Virus record (IMG/VR): IMGVR_UViG_3300018894_000013
Location: 1-32,492 of that record
Source: a virus
Length of the DNA stretch: 32,492 nucleotides
Reading direction: 5' to 3' (one strand)
Position 1 is the first letter of the stretch, and every line of letters begins with the position of its first letter. The position numbers were made by a program, and so were the translations under genes. The notes under the pieces are model-generated. The model searched no databases. It was given only the letters and a program-made list of their open reading frames with translations, and was not told where the DNA came from. Below, in pieces: positions 6,489 to 12,412 of this stretch.

Positions 6489-6610
6489 CTGTAACAGGCG
6501 TGAGACACTCCGGCTATCTTACTCCTGCCCCTATTAAGAGTCAATATCTTATTGACCCGTTACAGTTTCATGTGTTTCTATAGAGTGTTGGACTGCTTTT
6601 ATACCTGAAA
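6489..6610. promoter_or_regulatory. Divergent switch region with inverted repeats
   Basis: GTCAAT (6540-6545) and ATTGAC (6551-6556) form a tight dyad. CTGTAAC (6489-6495) and GTTACAG (6559-6565) form a wider inverted pair that brackets the region. ATTGACC at 6551 could be a -35 element for the rightward gene, although the spacing to TATAGA (6579) is 21. The layout suits operators of the XRE repressor. Confidence 0.5.
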
Positions 6611-6976
6611 ATGAGCAAAACGCTCTATACCGTTGCTGGTCTGTCACGGCTTGCAGAAATTATTAAAACAGCGCGGCGCGGTCGTAGCTATAGACAGTTT
6701 GAGGTTGTAACAGGTGTGAGTCACGCCACACTCAGACGGTTAGAGTTTTGTGAGGTTAGCAATCCTGAAGACAATACGCTTAGTTTAATTGCTCCACACA
6801 CAGCTTTTAGCCTGGAAGAGTTACGAGCCATCGCCCAAGAGCGGGAACGCGGTACAGTGCGTAAATATCGCCTTGCTGAAGACGTTTTACCGTTTGTAGA
6901 GAACCTACCAGACCAAGAAGCGGCACGGCTGGCACAGATGATCTTAGGCAGACTGGGCGGCTTGAGTTTTGGCTAA
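6611..6976 (+). CDS. XRE/Cro-CI family helix-turn-helix repressor
   Basis: 121 residues. LAEIIKTARRGRSYRQFEVVTGVSHATLRRLEFCEVSNPEDNTLSLIAPHTAFSLEELRAIAQ is an XRE helix-turn-helix; recognition helix about residues 36-48 (SHATLRRLEF). The C-terminal half is helical and probably dimerises; there is no LexA-like peptidase signature. It is divergent from 6270-6488 with dyads between. It is therefore the best candidate for the lysogeny repressor, or another switch regulator. The start has no clear ribosome site, so the transcript may be leaderless. Confidence 0.75.
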   Translation: MSKTLYTVAGLSRLAEIIKTARRGRSYRQFEVVTGVSHATLRRLEFCEVSNPEDNTLSLIAPHTAFSLEELRAIAQERERGTVRKYRLAEDVLPFVENLPDQEAARLAQMILGRLGGLSFG

Positions 6977-7427
6977 ACAATCTTTTTTTAGGGGCAAACC
7001 TGGGCAGAGTTAGGCGTTTTCTCGAGCGTTTCCAGCCACGCATGGGACTAAATCACCCCAAAAACAATGCCGCGCTACAACGTCCCGCGCTCCTACGCCT
7101 GCCGCCGCGTTTCGTCGTTCGCATCACCGCGTATTATGGAGGGGCGATCGCTCAACAGTGGTAAGCCGTGCCCCGTCGAACTGTTAGCGCTGACAGGTGG
7201 GAAGCCGTTGACTTCGTGACGGACTGGGCACCGATTAGCTGCGCGTCCAAGTATGGTCTATTGCCATGAAACCGAAAGGTGGAGCGTATCAAGTCTCTCA
7301 CGAGATAGTGTGCAGGCGGCAACGGTGCAACGAGCGATCGCCACTTATTTCACTCCAAACCCGCGCGGCGCAAACGGGCACGCGTAGCTGGAGAGGTTGG
7401 GCAATAGCGCGGCGTAGGGCATTCAAA
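6977..7427. other. Gene-poor stretch, no convincing coding frame
   Basis: About 450 bases without a normal gene. A T7 run (near 6988) follows the XRE gene. Three short overlapping rightward frames (7067-7219, a GTG frame ending at 7267, and 7253-7387 with 44 codons) read somewhat like protein, e.g. DRWEAVDFVTDWAPISC, so a decayed gene with frameshifts is possible. A longer rightward frame (7266-7820) is only the shadow of two leftward genes. No tRNA-like fold was seen. Confidence 0.4.
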
Positions 7428-7454
7428 AGCCGCGTAGCGGTAGACTACGCGGCT
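7428..7454 (-). terminator. Intrinsic terminator after the leftward gene at 7471
   Basis: On the minus strand a perfect 10-bp stem (AGCCGCGTAG with CTACGCGGCT) and a seven-base loop are followed by TTTTG. It ends the leftward transcript 17 bases beyond the stop at 7471. Confidence 0.8.
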
Positions 7455-7472
7455 CGTCGTGTGCCTGGGGTT
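7445..7472. repeat. Direct repeat flanking a small gene (left copy)
   Basis: CTACGCGGCTCGTCGTGTG plus TGGGGTT recurs at 7706-7734. The two copies bracket the small gene at 7471-7677 like the ends of a cassette, and the left copy also forms one arm of the terminator. Confidence 0.7.
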
Positions 7473-7677
7473 AGCCTTCGCTGGCTACTTCCACGTAAAT
7501 GTTTTTACCTTCAAAGCGGTAGGGCACGAGAATATAGCCTTGATCTAGTATTTCTTCCTGGCTCTCTCCTTCTGATTGAAAGTAAGCCTGACAAGCAATG
7601 TTGCCGTGTGGATCACGTATCCAAAGTAAGCCGTCTTCGTCGCGTTCGATCGTCGTTCCTTCAAAGGTGTTTAGCAT
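7471..7677 (-). CDS. Small acidic protein of unknown function
   Basis: 68 residues, beta-rich: MLNTFEGTTIERDEDGLLWIRDPHG at the start and YILVPYRFEGKNIYVEVASEG at the end. The start at 7677 lies behind the recurrent leader in a variant form (CACCCAACCAGGAA, minus strand 7684-7697). Flanking direct repeats (7445, 7706) and its own terminator make it an independent unit. No family recognised. Confidence 0.65.
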   Translation of the reverse strand: MLNTFEGTTIERDEDGLLWIRDPHGNIACQAYFQSEGESQEEILDQGYILVPYRFEGKNIYVEVASEG

Positions 7678-7705
7678 TGGTTTTTCCTGGTTGGGTGTAT
7701 GAGTG

Positions 7706-7734
7706 CTACGCGGCTCGTCGTGTGTTCTGGGGTT
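7706..7734. repeat. Direct repeat flanking a small gene (right copy)
   Basis: Copy of 7445-7472 with two inserted or changed bases. Its TTCTGGGGTT tail also occurs downstream of other small leftward genes (9222-9231), so the intergenic spacers here share ancestry. Confidence 0.65.
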
Positions 7735-7742
7735 CTAGAGTG

Positions 7743-7961
7743 TTATACGCCGATCGCTTCCGAATGGCTTTCATCGCAAAAGTCGCAGAAGCGCTGCTCT
7801 ACATACGCCGCGTAAGTTGAACCGCTGCCACAGCACAGGCAGATGATCGCGTCTCCTGCGATGCTAAGAACGTATGTAGAACAGCCGTGATTCTTTAGCG
7901 CGTTGCGTCTGTATCGCGCTTCTACGAGTCGTTGGGTCAAGTCGATGTGTGGGTATAGCAT
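7743..7961 (-). CDS. Small protein with zinc-ribbon-like cysteines
   Basis: 72 residues. CLCCGSG (about residues 42-48) and CDFCDESH (about 59-66) form two CXXC knuckles that could hold one zinc ion. The N-terminal part (PHIDLTQRLVEARYRRNALK) is helical and basic. The start at 7961 follows the leader word (minus strand 7967-7980). Probably a small nucleic-acid or protein-binding zinc protein; function unknown. Confidence 0.65.
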   Translation of the reverse strand: MLYPHIDLTQRLVEARYRRNALKNHGCSTYVLSIAGDAIICLCCGSGSTYAAYVEQRFCDFCDESHSEAIGV

Positions 7962-8015
7962 GGCTTTTCTTGGTTGGGTGTACTGGGGCGCTACTCCCGT
8001 TAAGCGCGATTCTAT

Positions 8016-8441
8016 CTACTTTCGGCGCGAGATAAACACGGTACAGGCTAACGACGCGATCGCCTGCTCTGTCCAGTCCGGTAGTATCGCTGCCAGCTTC
8101 CCGGCGATCGCTCCCATTTCTACGATGTCGTTATCGTTATCGGGTCGCGTTGCGGCGGGGGCTGCGGCGGGGGCGGCGGTCGGTGCGCGTCGGCTCTCTA
8201 ACGCTGCCATTAGTTCGGGGGTCTGGGTCTTGCTAATTCTCCAGCGTCCTTTCACCCATTCCACCATTACGGTGTCGCCTTTCTTTAGCAGGTCACATAA
8301 GCCGCCTTTAAGCCAGTAAAGCCGCGCTTTTTCGTCGTCGATCGTCACGGCTACGGTTAGCTCTGGCTTCGCGTCGGGGATCTCGCTGGTTGCGTCTTTG
8401 GGGTTAAACGTTAATACTGCCCATTTGGTTGGGTTAGTCAT
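8016..8441 (-). CDS. Protein with beta-rich domain and Ala/Pro linker, function unknown
   Basis: 141 residues. Residues 1-75 are beta-rich (WAVLTFNPKD... LTVAVTIDDEKARLYW... KKGDTVMVEWVKGRWRI) and look like a small OB- or SH3-type barrel. An Ala/Pro linker (about 85-100) precedes a helical tail that ends in SRRK. An early single-strand-DNA or RNA-binding role is possible from the barrel-like pattern but unproven. The start overlaps the stop of the preceding 58-codon gene (ATGA), so the pair is coupled. Confidence 0.65.
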   Translation of the reverse strand: MTNPTKWAVLTFNPKDATSEIPDAKPELTVAVTIDDEKARLYWLKGGLCDLLKKGDTVMVEWVKGRWRISKTQTPELMAALESRRAPTAAPAAAPAATRPDNDNDIVEMGAIAGKLAAILPDWTEQAIASLACTVFISRRK

Positions 8442-8614
8442 GGCTCTAAGTCCTCGCGGTCAGTGCGGATATGTTTAAAGGGGCTTTTGGTGGCTAGCTC
8501 TAGGGTTCCCGGTGCAAGCTCCTTCAGGTCGAATGCCTGGGTCGTTGCATTCCAGTAGTAATAAGCGGCTTTAAGCAGGCAATAGGCGGCGATCGTGCGT
8601 GGTAAGTGGTGCAT
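8438..8614 (-). CDS. Short protein (58 residues) coupled to the next gene
   Basis: MHHLPRTIAAYCLLKAAYYYWNATTQAFDLKELAP at the start, then ATKSPFKHIRTDREDLEP. GGAG inside the end of the preceding gene serves as ribosome site, 8 bases before the ATG. The stop overlaps the next start by four bases. This packing between two real genes and the absence of internal stops support a genuine gene. Function unknown; the aromatic N-terminal helix could be amphipathic. Confidence 0.65.
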   Translation of the reverse strand: MHHLPRTIAAYCLLKAAYYYWNATTQAFDLKELAPGTLELATKSPFKHIRTDREDLEP

Positions 8615-8616
8615 GG

Positions 8617-8898
8617 TTAAAACTCCACTGTTTCAACGTAGAAGGGGCACGATTGAGCGTAGGGATCGAAGGCTCCGATACGGCTCTCAATGCCTGCGCC
8701 TGCTCTTAGGGTGCAATACTCTAGCGGCGGGACCGTTGCGCCTGATAGGAGGCTCTTAAACTCTGGGCGGCTGCGGTGGTGCTGGCATTGTCCACAGGTC
8801 GGCAACGGCGGCGGGGCGGGTTCTTCGTAGGGGATTGAGTCTAGCCATTGCCCAAAGCTTTGGGCATCGGGGACGGCGGCGGGATCTAGTGATAGCAT
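8617..8898 (-). CDS. Cysteine-rich small protein, probable zinc binder
   Basis: 93 residues. Cysteines appear as CGQCQHH (about residues 35-41), YCTLRAG (about 62-68) and SCPFY near the end, a plausible four-Cys metal site. The start at 8898 has AAGGAG 11 bases upstream. A hairpin holding the recurrent leader word in its loop (8940-8982) lies in its 5' untranslated region, so expression may be controlled there. No family named. Confidence 0.65.
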   Translation of the reverse strand: MLSLDPAAVPDAQSFGQWLDSIPYEEPAPPPLPTCGQCQHHRSRPEFKSLLSGATVPPLEYCTLRAGAGIESRIGAFDPYAQSCPFYVETVEF

Positions 8899-8939
8899 TG
8901 TGGGGATTGCTCCTTATTCTTCAAATGTGCGGGGCATGA

Positions 8940-8982
8940 GCAAAACGCCGTTTCATTCTTGGTTGGGTGAGCGGCGTTTTGC
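8940..8982. promoter_or_regulatory. Hairpin that presents the leader word in its loop
   Basis: GCAAAACGCCG (8940-8950) pairs perfectly with CGGCGTTTTGC (8972-8982). The 21-base loop contains the leader word CACCCAACCAAGAA (minus strand, 8956-8969). Everywhere else the word sits next to a start codon; here it is exposed in a loop upstream of AAGGAG. It could be a protein-binding RNA hairpin or a terminator after the gene at 8997. Confidence 0.6.
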
Positions 8983-8996
8983 TGTCTGGGTGTGGC

Positions 8997-9197
8997 TCAG
9001 TCTTCAAAGCGGAATTTATCAAGCCAGTAGTTGCCGCCTAAGTTGCGGAGTTGTTGAAGCTCGGCGCGGTAGGGCTTTAAGCAGTCGGGATAGGTGCCAT
9101 GACACCAAAAGGTTTTAAGCTTCGATTTCCACTGTCTACCTAAATGCTCTCGCGCCTTTTCTAGGGCTGTATATTGTGCGCTGCTAGCTTCGTACAT
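8997..9197 (-). CDS. Small basic protein of unknown function
   Basis: 66 residues: MYEASSAQYTALEKAREHLGRQWKSKLKTFWCHGTYPDCL, then a second helix (PYRAELQQLRNLGGNYWLDKF). Two cysteines only. The start at 9197 follows a full leader word (minus strand 9206-9221). It is a short helical protein, possibly a regulator or inhibitor of a host protein; this is speculation. Confidence 0.6.
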   Translation of the reverse strand: MYEASSAQYTALEKAREHLGRQWKSKLKTFWCHGTYPDCLKPYRAELQQLRNLGGNYWLDKFRFED

Positions 9198-9229
9198 GGT
9201 CTAAATCCTCTTGGTTGGGTGTTCTGGGG

Positions 9230-9727
9230 TTATTCGCGGTTAAGGTTGTACCATTCGGCGGCGTGGGCTTCGTCGGCGGCGGTTGCTTCTGCCTGGGCGA
9301 TCGCGTTCCGCTCTGCTTCGTAGGCTCTGCAAGCGTTCGCAATCTCATCATGGGTGATCGTTTTGCGGTTCACTAGCTTGTAGTAGCGGTCATCAATACG
9401 GCAGTAGATGTTATGAATGTCCATCGTTTGCGCTTCGCAGAGCATGAACGATTCAGAATCACCGCCGCCGCGCCACTTCATCGGGGGCATCACATAAAGC
9501 ATCTCAAGCCAGATTTCCTCAGTGATTGGCTCTGGTGGGCTGATCGCGGCGTTTCCCATATGCTCGATCGCTTCGTCTAAGTCCCAGAGTGCCGCGCCTG
9601 GGTACCGTTGCTGCACTTGCTCTAAGGTTTCGCTATTGATCCACGTTTTACCCGTTAGCTCGTTGATCATGTCGATAATGCGGTGCGTATCTGAGGCGTA
9701 GAAGCAGTTAACTTTCTTTGTCGTCAT
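9230..9727 (-). CDS. DUF1419-like protein
   Basis: 165 residues. The core LEMLYVMPPMKWRGGGDSESFMLCEAQTMDIHNIYCRIDDRYYKL resembles, from memory, the DUF1419 domain (a proteobacterial plasmid and phage family with PPL-W-GG, then S/CE, then a short RYY motif). The C-terminal part is an Ala/Glu-rich helix. It is the first gene leftward of the 9728-9891 control region and has a perfect leader word 4 bases before the ATG. Biochemical role of the family is not known to me. Confidence 0.65.
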   Translation of the reverse strand: MTTKKVNCFYASDTHRIIDMINELTGKTWINSETLEQVQQRYPGAALWDLDEAIEHMGNAAISPPEPITEEIWLEMLYVMPPMKWRGGGDSESFMLCEAQTMDIHNIYCRIDDRYYKLVNRKTITHDEIANACRAYEAERNAIAQAEATAADEAHAAEWYNLNRE

Positions 9728-9730
9728 AAG

Positions 9731-9746
9731 TCCTCTTGGTTGGGTG
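9731..9746 (-). promoter_or_regulatory. Recurrent leader/ribosome-site word CACCCAACCAAGAGGA (best example)
   Basis: The same 13-16-base word precedes start codons at these plus-strand coordinates: 2013-2026, 4678-4693 (variant), 7684-7697 (variant), 7967-7980, 9206-9221, 9731-9746, 11111-11126, 11501-11516 and 11755-11770, all for leftward genes. It also lies at 24134-24146 before a rightward gene and at 8956-8969 in a hairpin loop. AGAGGA serves as the Shine-Dalgarno part, but the conserved CACCCAACC lies outside it. Confidence 0.8.
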
Positions 9747-9891
9747 AGTTGCGTTGACTCCTTTAGTATAACCGCGTTACACGGTCAAACTACGCAATAG
9801 CGGGAATCTTTACACTCACTTTATCTAGATAAATACCGCGTAACACGGTTAATTTATGCCAGAATAGAGGGAGTTGTTACACGGTTAGCTT
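9747..9891. promoter_or_regulatory. Divergent control region with three GTWACACGGT sites
   Basis: GTTACACGGTC (9776-9786), GTAACACGGTT (9840-9850) and GTTACACGGTT (9876-9886) share one orientation. The last two are followed by the same words (TTA then TTATGCC), and the final copy ends 5 bases before the ATG of the RHH gene at 9892. On the minus strand TATACT (9766-9771) could be the -10 box of the leftward gene at 9727. Autoregulation by the RHH protein is the simplest reading. Confidence 0.65.
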
Positions 9892-10224
9892 ATGCCTCGA
9901 CCTCTGAATGCGGGTAACTTTTCGGTAAAGGGTCCGGAGCCGCGCGGTCCTGCGTTGGCGTTGCGGTTGTCTGCGTCTGTCGATACCGAGCTACGGCGCG
10001 CGGTCGGCTGGCAGAGTAAGGAAAATAACCCACAGTTACGGGACTTTGTAGAAGAGGCTGTTAGGCAAGCGCTTAACGGCTCTGCGCCTGCGCCTGGTCG
10101 TTACGACGCTGAACGCATCCGGACCGCCGCGCGGCGGGTGGCTATGACGGTGCAACCGCGCGAAAGAGCGAAGATCGTAAAACTGTTTGATGCGTTGCTA
10201 GGTGAGCTATTAGCGGGTGAGTAG
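9892..10224 (+). CDS. Ribbon-helix-helix regulator, probable reader of GTWACACGGT
   Basis: 110 residues. PALALRLSASVDTELRRAVGWQSKENNPQLRDFVEEAVRQALNG fits an RHH fold with a beta strand LALRL and two helices. The C-terminal 40 residues are basic and helical (RTAARRVAMTVQPRERAKIVKLFDALL). One candidate operator touches its start and two more lie upstream. The same 10-mer appears near other genes across the genome, so the protein may control several promoters or act as an immunity or nucleoid-like factor. The link between protein and sites is inference. Confidence 0.65.
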   Translation: MPRPLNAGNFSVKGPEPRGPALALRLSASVDTELRRAVGWQSKENNPQLRDFVEEAVRQALNGSAPAPGRYDAERIRTAARRVAMTVQPRERAKIVKLFDALLGELLAGE

Positions 10225-10293
10225 TAGCGTTTGCGGTCGCCTCTCCAGGTTGCCGCCGCTGCCTTTTCACCTGGGGCGGGGAAGATGGGGAGC
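10225..10293. other. Start of gene-free stretch; shared 13-mer AGTAGTAGCGTTT
   Basis: AGTAGTAGCGTTT at 10220-10232 followed by GCGGTCG recurs at 22312-22324 followed by CGGTCG, upstream of the large terminase. No gene is seen from 10225 to 10694; the interval holds the hairpins listed below. Confidence 0.5.
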
Positions 10294-10337
10294 GCGAGGG
10301 GAAGAAACGCGGGTTATGGGGGTTTCTTCCCACTCGC
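10294..10337. other. Long hairpin in gene-free stretch
   Basis: GCGAG plus GGGAAGAAAC (10294-10308) pairs with GTTTCTTCCC plus CTCGC (10322-10337), a 15-bp stem with one bulged base. There is no T run on either side, so it is not a normal terminator. Confidence 0.65.
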
Positions 10338-10380
10338 ATAAACAAACGTGCGAAGCACAACCGCTTGAAGTACTGGGTTA

Positions 10381-10452
10381 GTGAGTGCATCCCCCACTAG
10401 GAAGGCTGCACAGCTTCGCTGTGCGATAATGCCCCTAGTGTGATGCACTCAC
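10381..10452. ncRNA. Three-part stem-loop, candidate structured RNA or cruciform
   Basis: GTGAGTGCATC (10381-10391) pairs perfectly with GATGCACTCAC (10442-10452). Inside it CACTAGG (10395-10401) pairs with CCTAGTG (10434-10440), and inside that GCACAGC (10408-10414) pairs with GCTGTGC (10418-10424) around a TTC loop. That gives 25 base pairs in 72 bases. No coding frame runs through it. Whether it acts as RNA or as DNA is not shown by the sequence. Confidence 0.5.
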
Positions 10453-10459
10453 GGAGTAA

Positions 10460-10561
10460 GCAGCCTGTAACGGTGTCCCCGTTGGCTGCGTGGCGAGGTT
10501 AGCGTAGCACTCCTGAAGGGCTGTAACGACTGTCACAGCGTCCCTGTTGTCGTTGCAGCCC
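10460..10561. other. Two further strong hairpins in gene-free stretch
   Basis: GCAGCC plus AACGG (10460-10473) pairs with CCGTT plus GGCTGC (10479-10489), with a bulge of three. GGGCTGTAACGAC (10518-10530) pairs with GTCGTTGCAGCCC (10549-10561), 13 bp with one wobble; the wobble is G-U on the plus strand, so the plus-strand RNA folds better. Confidence 0.6.
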
Positions 10562-10623
10562 GAAGGGTAAATAAACCGCGTAGCGACGTTAGATCCGGAC
10601 TGGGGCAGGCGTAGCCCGGTTTG

Positions 10624-10642
10624 GTTGGGCAGTATGCCCAAC
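10624..10642. other. Short perfect hairpin
   Basis: GTTGGGCA and TGCCCAAC form an 8-bp stem with a three-base loop, just downstream (leftward) of the terminator at 10650-10679. Confidence 0.6.
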
Positions 10643-10649
10643 ACACAGC

Positions 10650-10679
10650 AAAAGCCCTACCGCGTGGTGCAGTAGGGCT
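10650..10679 (-). terminator. Intrinsic terminator of the leftward gene at 10695
   Basis: On the minus strand AGCCCTAC and GTAGGGCT make an 8-bp stem with an 11-base loop, followed by TTTTG. It lies 16 bases past the stop at 10695. Confidence 0.8.
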
Positions 10680-10694
10680 AGGGTTTGAGAGTGT

Positions 10695-11102
10695 TTAACC
10701 GTGCGCCTCTTCTGTGCGACGGTCAAAAATAGCGCGGTTAACGTTTGGATTGAGATAGACAATCTTTATGCAGTCGTCATCCTGTAGGATTTTGCAAAGT
10801 GTCCAGCTACCGTTAGACATCACCTTGCTAGTGGGTGCGGTCAGCCGATCAAATGCCTCACAGTCCATCATCATGAGGTTTTTATAGCTTCCTTCGATTT
10901 CAAATGTTCTCTGACCTCTAAAACGCCAACCTTTGCGACCTAGTTTTAAGCCTCTTTCGTTTAACCAGCGCTTAAAGCTAGCTTTCCGCCTGAAAGCGAT
11001 GTGAGCAAAAGCGCCGTTAGTGATGATGTACTTGTAGTTGCAACGGTTGGGCTGCGGTTCGTGAAAGACTGTAACTCGTAGATCGTTATACAACGTTTCC
11101 AT
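10695..11102 (-). CDS. Protein of unknown function with basic central region
   Basis: 135 residues. The N-terminal part is beta-like (LYNDLRVTVFHEPQPNRCNYKYIITNGAFAHIAFRRKASF). The centre is basic (KRWLNERGLKLGRKGWRFRGQRTFEIEG), and a beta/acidic tail follows (WTLCKILQDDDCIKIVYLN). The start at 11102 follows the leader word (11111-11126). The basic middle could bind nucleic acid. No family recognised; it is transcribed as its own unit with a terminator. Confidence 0.65.
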   Translation of the reverse strand: METLYNDLRVTVFHEPQPNRCNYKYIITNGAFAHIAFRRKASFKRWLNERGLKLGRKGWRFRGQRTFEIEGSYKNLMMMDCEAFDRLTAPTSKVMSNGSWTLCKILQDDDCIKIVYLNPNVNRAIFDRRTEEAHG

Positions 11103-11190
11103 GATTCAGTGCCTCTTGGTTGGGTGATTGTTTGAACTGCCGCCGTTCTGGGGTACGTGGGGGCGCAACTCCCCGTTAAGCGCTCGTCTG

Positions 11191-11493
11191 TTAGTCGCCG
11201 TCCCAGCGTGGATGATTGTCGGCGTAGATGTCGATTGGGTCTATCGCTTGCTCGATTTGCGCTTCGGTCATGACCCTGAGGACGCTCCAGCCGACGACGA
11301 CGATATAAACCCACTCATAGCCGCCATACCTGCCTTTTCGCGTTTGCCCACTCCAGACCATCGCCTCTTTTTCCTCTAGCTCAAACTCAAAGCCGTTTAT
11401 AAACTGTTGTGGTGGTGGCGCTTCGTTTGCGTTTTCTTCCTGGATCGCCTCTAACGCGCGATCGATCATCTGCGGGGTGGGTTGAATATCCAT
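11191..11493 (-). CDS. Small acidic protein of unknown function
   Basis: 100 residues, strongly acidic: MDIQPTPQMIDRALEAIQEENANEAPPPQQF, then a beta-rich core (GGYEWVYIVVVGWSVLRVM) and the tail EQAIDPIDIYADNHPRWDGD. Acidic small early proteins of phages are often inhibitors or DNA mimics, but nothing in the sequence shows this directly. The start at 11493 has a perfect leader word (11501-11516). Confidence 0.65.
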   Translation of the reverse strand: MDIQPTPQMIDRALEAIQEENANEAPPPQQFINGFEFELEEKEAMVWSGQTRKGRYGGYEWVYIVVVGWSVLRVMTEAQIEQAIDPIDIYADNHPRWDGD

Positions 11494-11567
11494 GTCTAAG
11501 TCCTCTTGGTTGGGTGTATGCCATGAGCAAACTTCTACCGCGCGTGTGGCTCCGCGCTCCTGCGTTA

Positions 11568-11747
11568 CTAGTCTTGAGGACCGTAGCCAACCGTACCGAC
11601 TGCGTTACCGTTAAAATCTCTTACAACGGCTGGCTTATTGCCTTTAGCGATGGACTCAGCAAGCTCTCTGAGAATCCGCGCGGTTTCGATTTCTTCGCCT
11701 GCATCTTCAAACGCTGCGTTATCGGTGTAGATGGTGATAGTGATCAT
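11568..11747 (-). CDS. Short protein (59 residues) with the shared leader
   Basis: MITITIYTDNAAFEDAGEEIETARILRELAESIAKGN, then KPAVVRDFNGNAVGTVGYGPQD. It has a clear alpha/beta pattern and is preceded by a perfect leader word (11755-11770) with AGAGGA 7 bases from the ATG, which argues that it is real despite its length. It reads like a small beta-alpha-beta fold; function unknown. Confidence 0.7.
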   Translation of the reverse strand: MITITIYTDNAAFEDAGEEIETARILRELAESIAKGNKPAVVRDFNGNAVGTVGYGPQD

Positions 11748-11818
11748 TCGTTTGTCCTCTTGGTTGGGTGTACGTCATGAGCCAATTTATTAAGCGCGTG
11801 TGACTCCGCGCCGTCCGT

Positions 11819-11998
11819 CTACGCCTTGATGGTTGAGTAAGGCGCGTAAACGGTTGTTAGTAGTAGTCTCATCGGGTAGCCGTCAGCCCATTGGTACTCT
11901 TCGTAAATCGTGCAGGTGAGGCTGTCAATCGTGCCCAATCCTGCAAACTTCCAGAGAATCGTTACGCCTGGTTCTGGCTGTCTGTGTGTCTCGATCAT
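11819..11998 (-). CDS. Short protein (59 residues), unknown function
   Basis: MIETHRQPEPGVTILWKFAGLGTIDSLTCTIYEEYQWADGYPM, then RLLLTTVYAPYSTIKA: beta-rich with aromatic residues. AGGAGA lies 4 bases before the start at 11998. Unlike its neighbours it lacks the CACCCAACC word. It sits 7 bases after the stop of the gene at 12006, so they form an operon. Confidence 0.65.
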   Translation of the reverse strand: MIETHRQPEPGVTILWKFAGLGTIDSLTCTIYEEYQWADGYPMRLLLTTVYAPYSTIKA

Positions 11999-12005
11999 GT
12001 TTCTC

Positions 12006-12338
12006 CTATGCTGCTAACGCTGTGAGTCGTGCGATCGCCGTCTCTGGCTTCTTCCATGACTGCCAACCGCGAACCTTTAGCCTTCTGCCTTCTGCCTTCA
12101 GTCCCTCGATGGTGAGTGTGGTGTAGTCGATAACTTCTAGAATTTCGGGAATTTCAACAACTGCGGGAACTGCTGCAACTTCTGGAATTTCGGGCATTTC
12201 GGGGGCGGCTGCAATCATCTCGGCGCATCCTTCCTCAAGAATCTCAATGCCTTCTAAGTCCTCAGATGCCTCGCGCTGGCTGGCTGAGAAAGCGAGAACT
12301 GCGATAACAACAACGATTTCTAGTACAACTTCAAACAT
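12006..12338 (-). CDS. Membrane-anchored protein with Pro-Glu-Ile repeats and SAP-like tail
   Basis: 110 residues from the ATG at 12338, chosen over 12353 because AGGA then lies at ribosome-site distance. Residues 1-20 (MFEVVLEIVVVIAVLAFSAS) are a membrane anchor. The middle has PEMPEIPEVAAVPAVVEIPEIL-type repeats. The tail (LTIEGLKAEGRRLKVRGWQSWKKPETAIARL) resembles a SAP-type helix-hairpin with the usual L-K-G-K-RL pattern. The tail is partly encoded by a CCTTCTG heptad repeat (12081-12099), so an STRR may have inserted in frame. It is the first gene of the leftward block. Confidence 0.6.
   Translation of the reverse strand: MFEVVLEIVVVIAVLAFSASQREASEDLEGIEILEEGCAEMIAAAPEMPEIPEVAAVPAVVEIPEILEVIDYTTLTIEGLKAEGRRLKVRGWQSWKKPETAIARLTALAA
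12081..12099. repeat. Cyanobacterial heptad tandem repeat (CCTTCTG units) inside a gene
   Basis: Almost three copies of the 7-mer, matching on the opposite strand the GGCAGAA tract at 18348-18380. Such STRRs are known from cyanobacterial genomes. Confidence 0.7.
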
Positions 12339-12412
12339 GGTCCTAAGCTCCAAAAATTTGTATGTGCAGAGGCGTGAAGGGGTTGCTCTCTAACACTTGA
12401 TAAGAAAAGAAA

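Noticed and set aside
7266-7820. Rightward frame of 184 codons
   Set aside because: It covers two leftward genes that have proper leaders; its composition is Arg/Cys-rich in the way of an antisense frame.
10435-10644. Leftward frame of 69 codons in the hairpin region
   Set aside because: It runs through several perfect hairpins, lacks a ribosome site and has no protein-like pattern.
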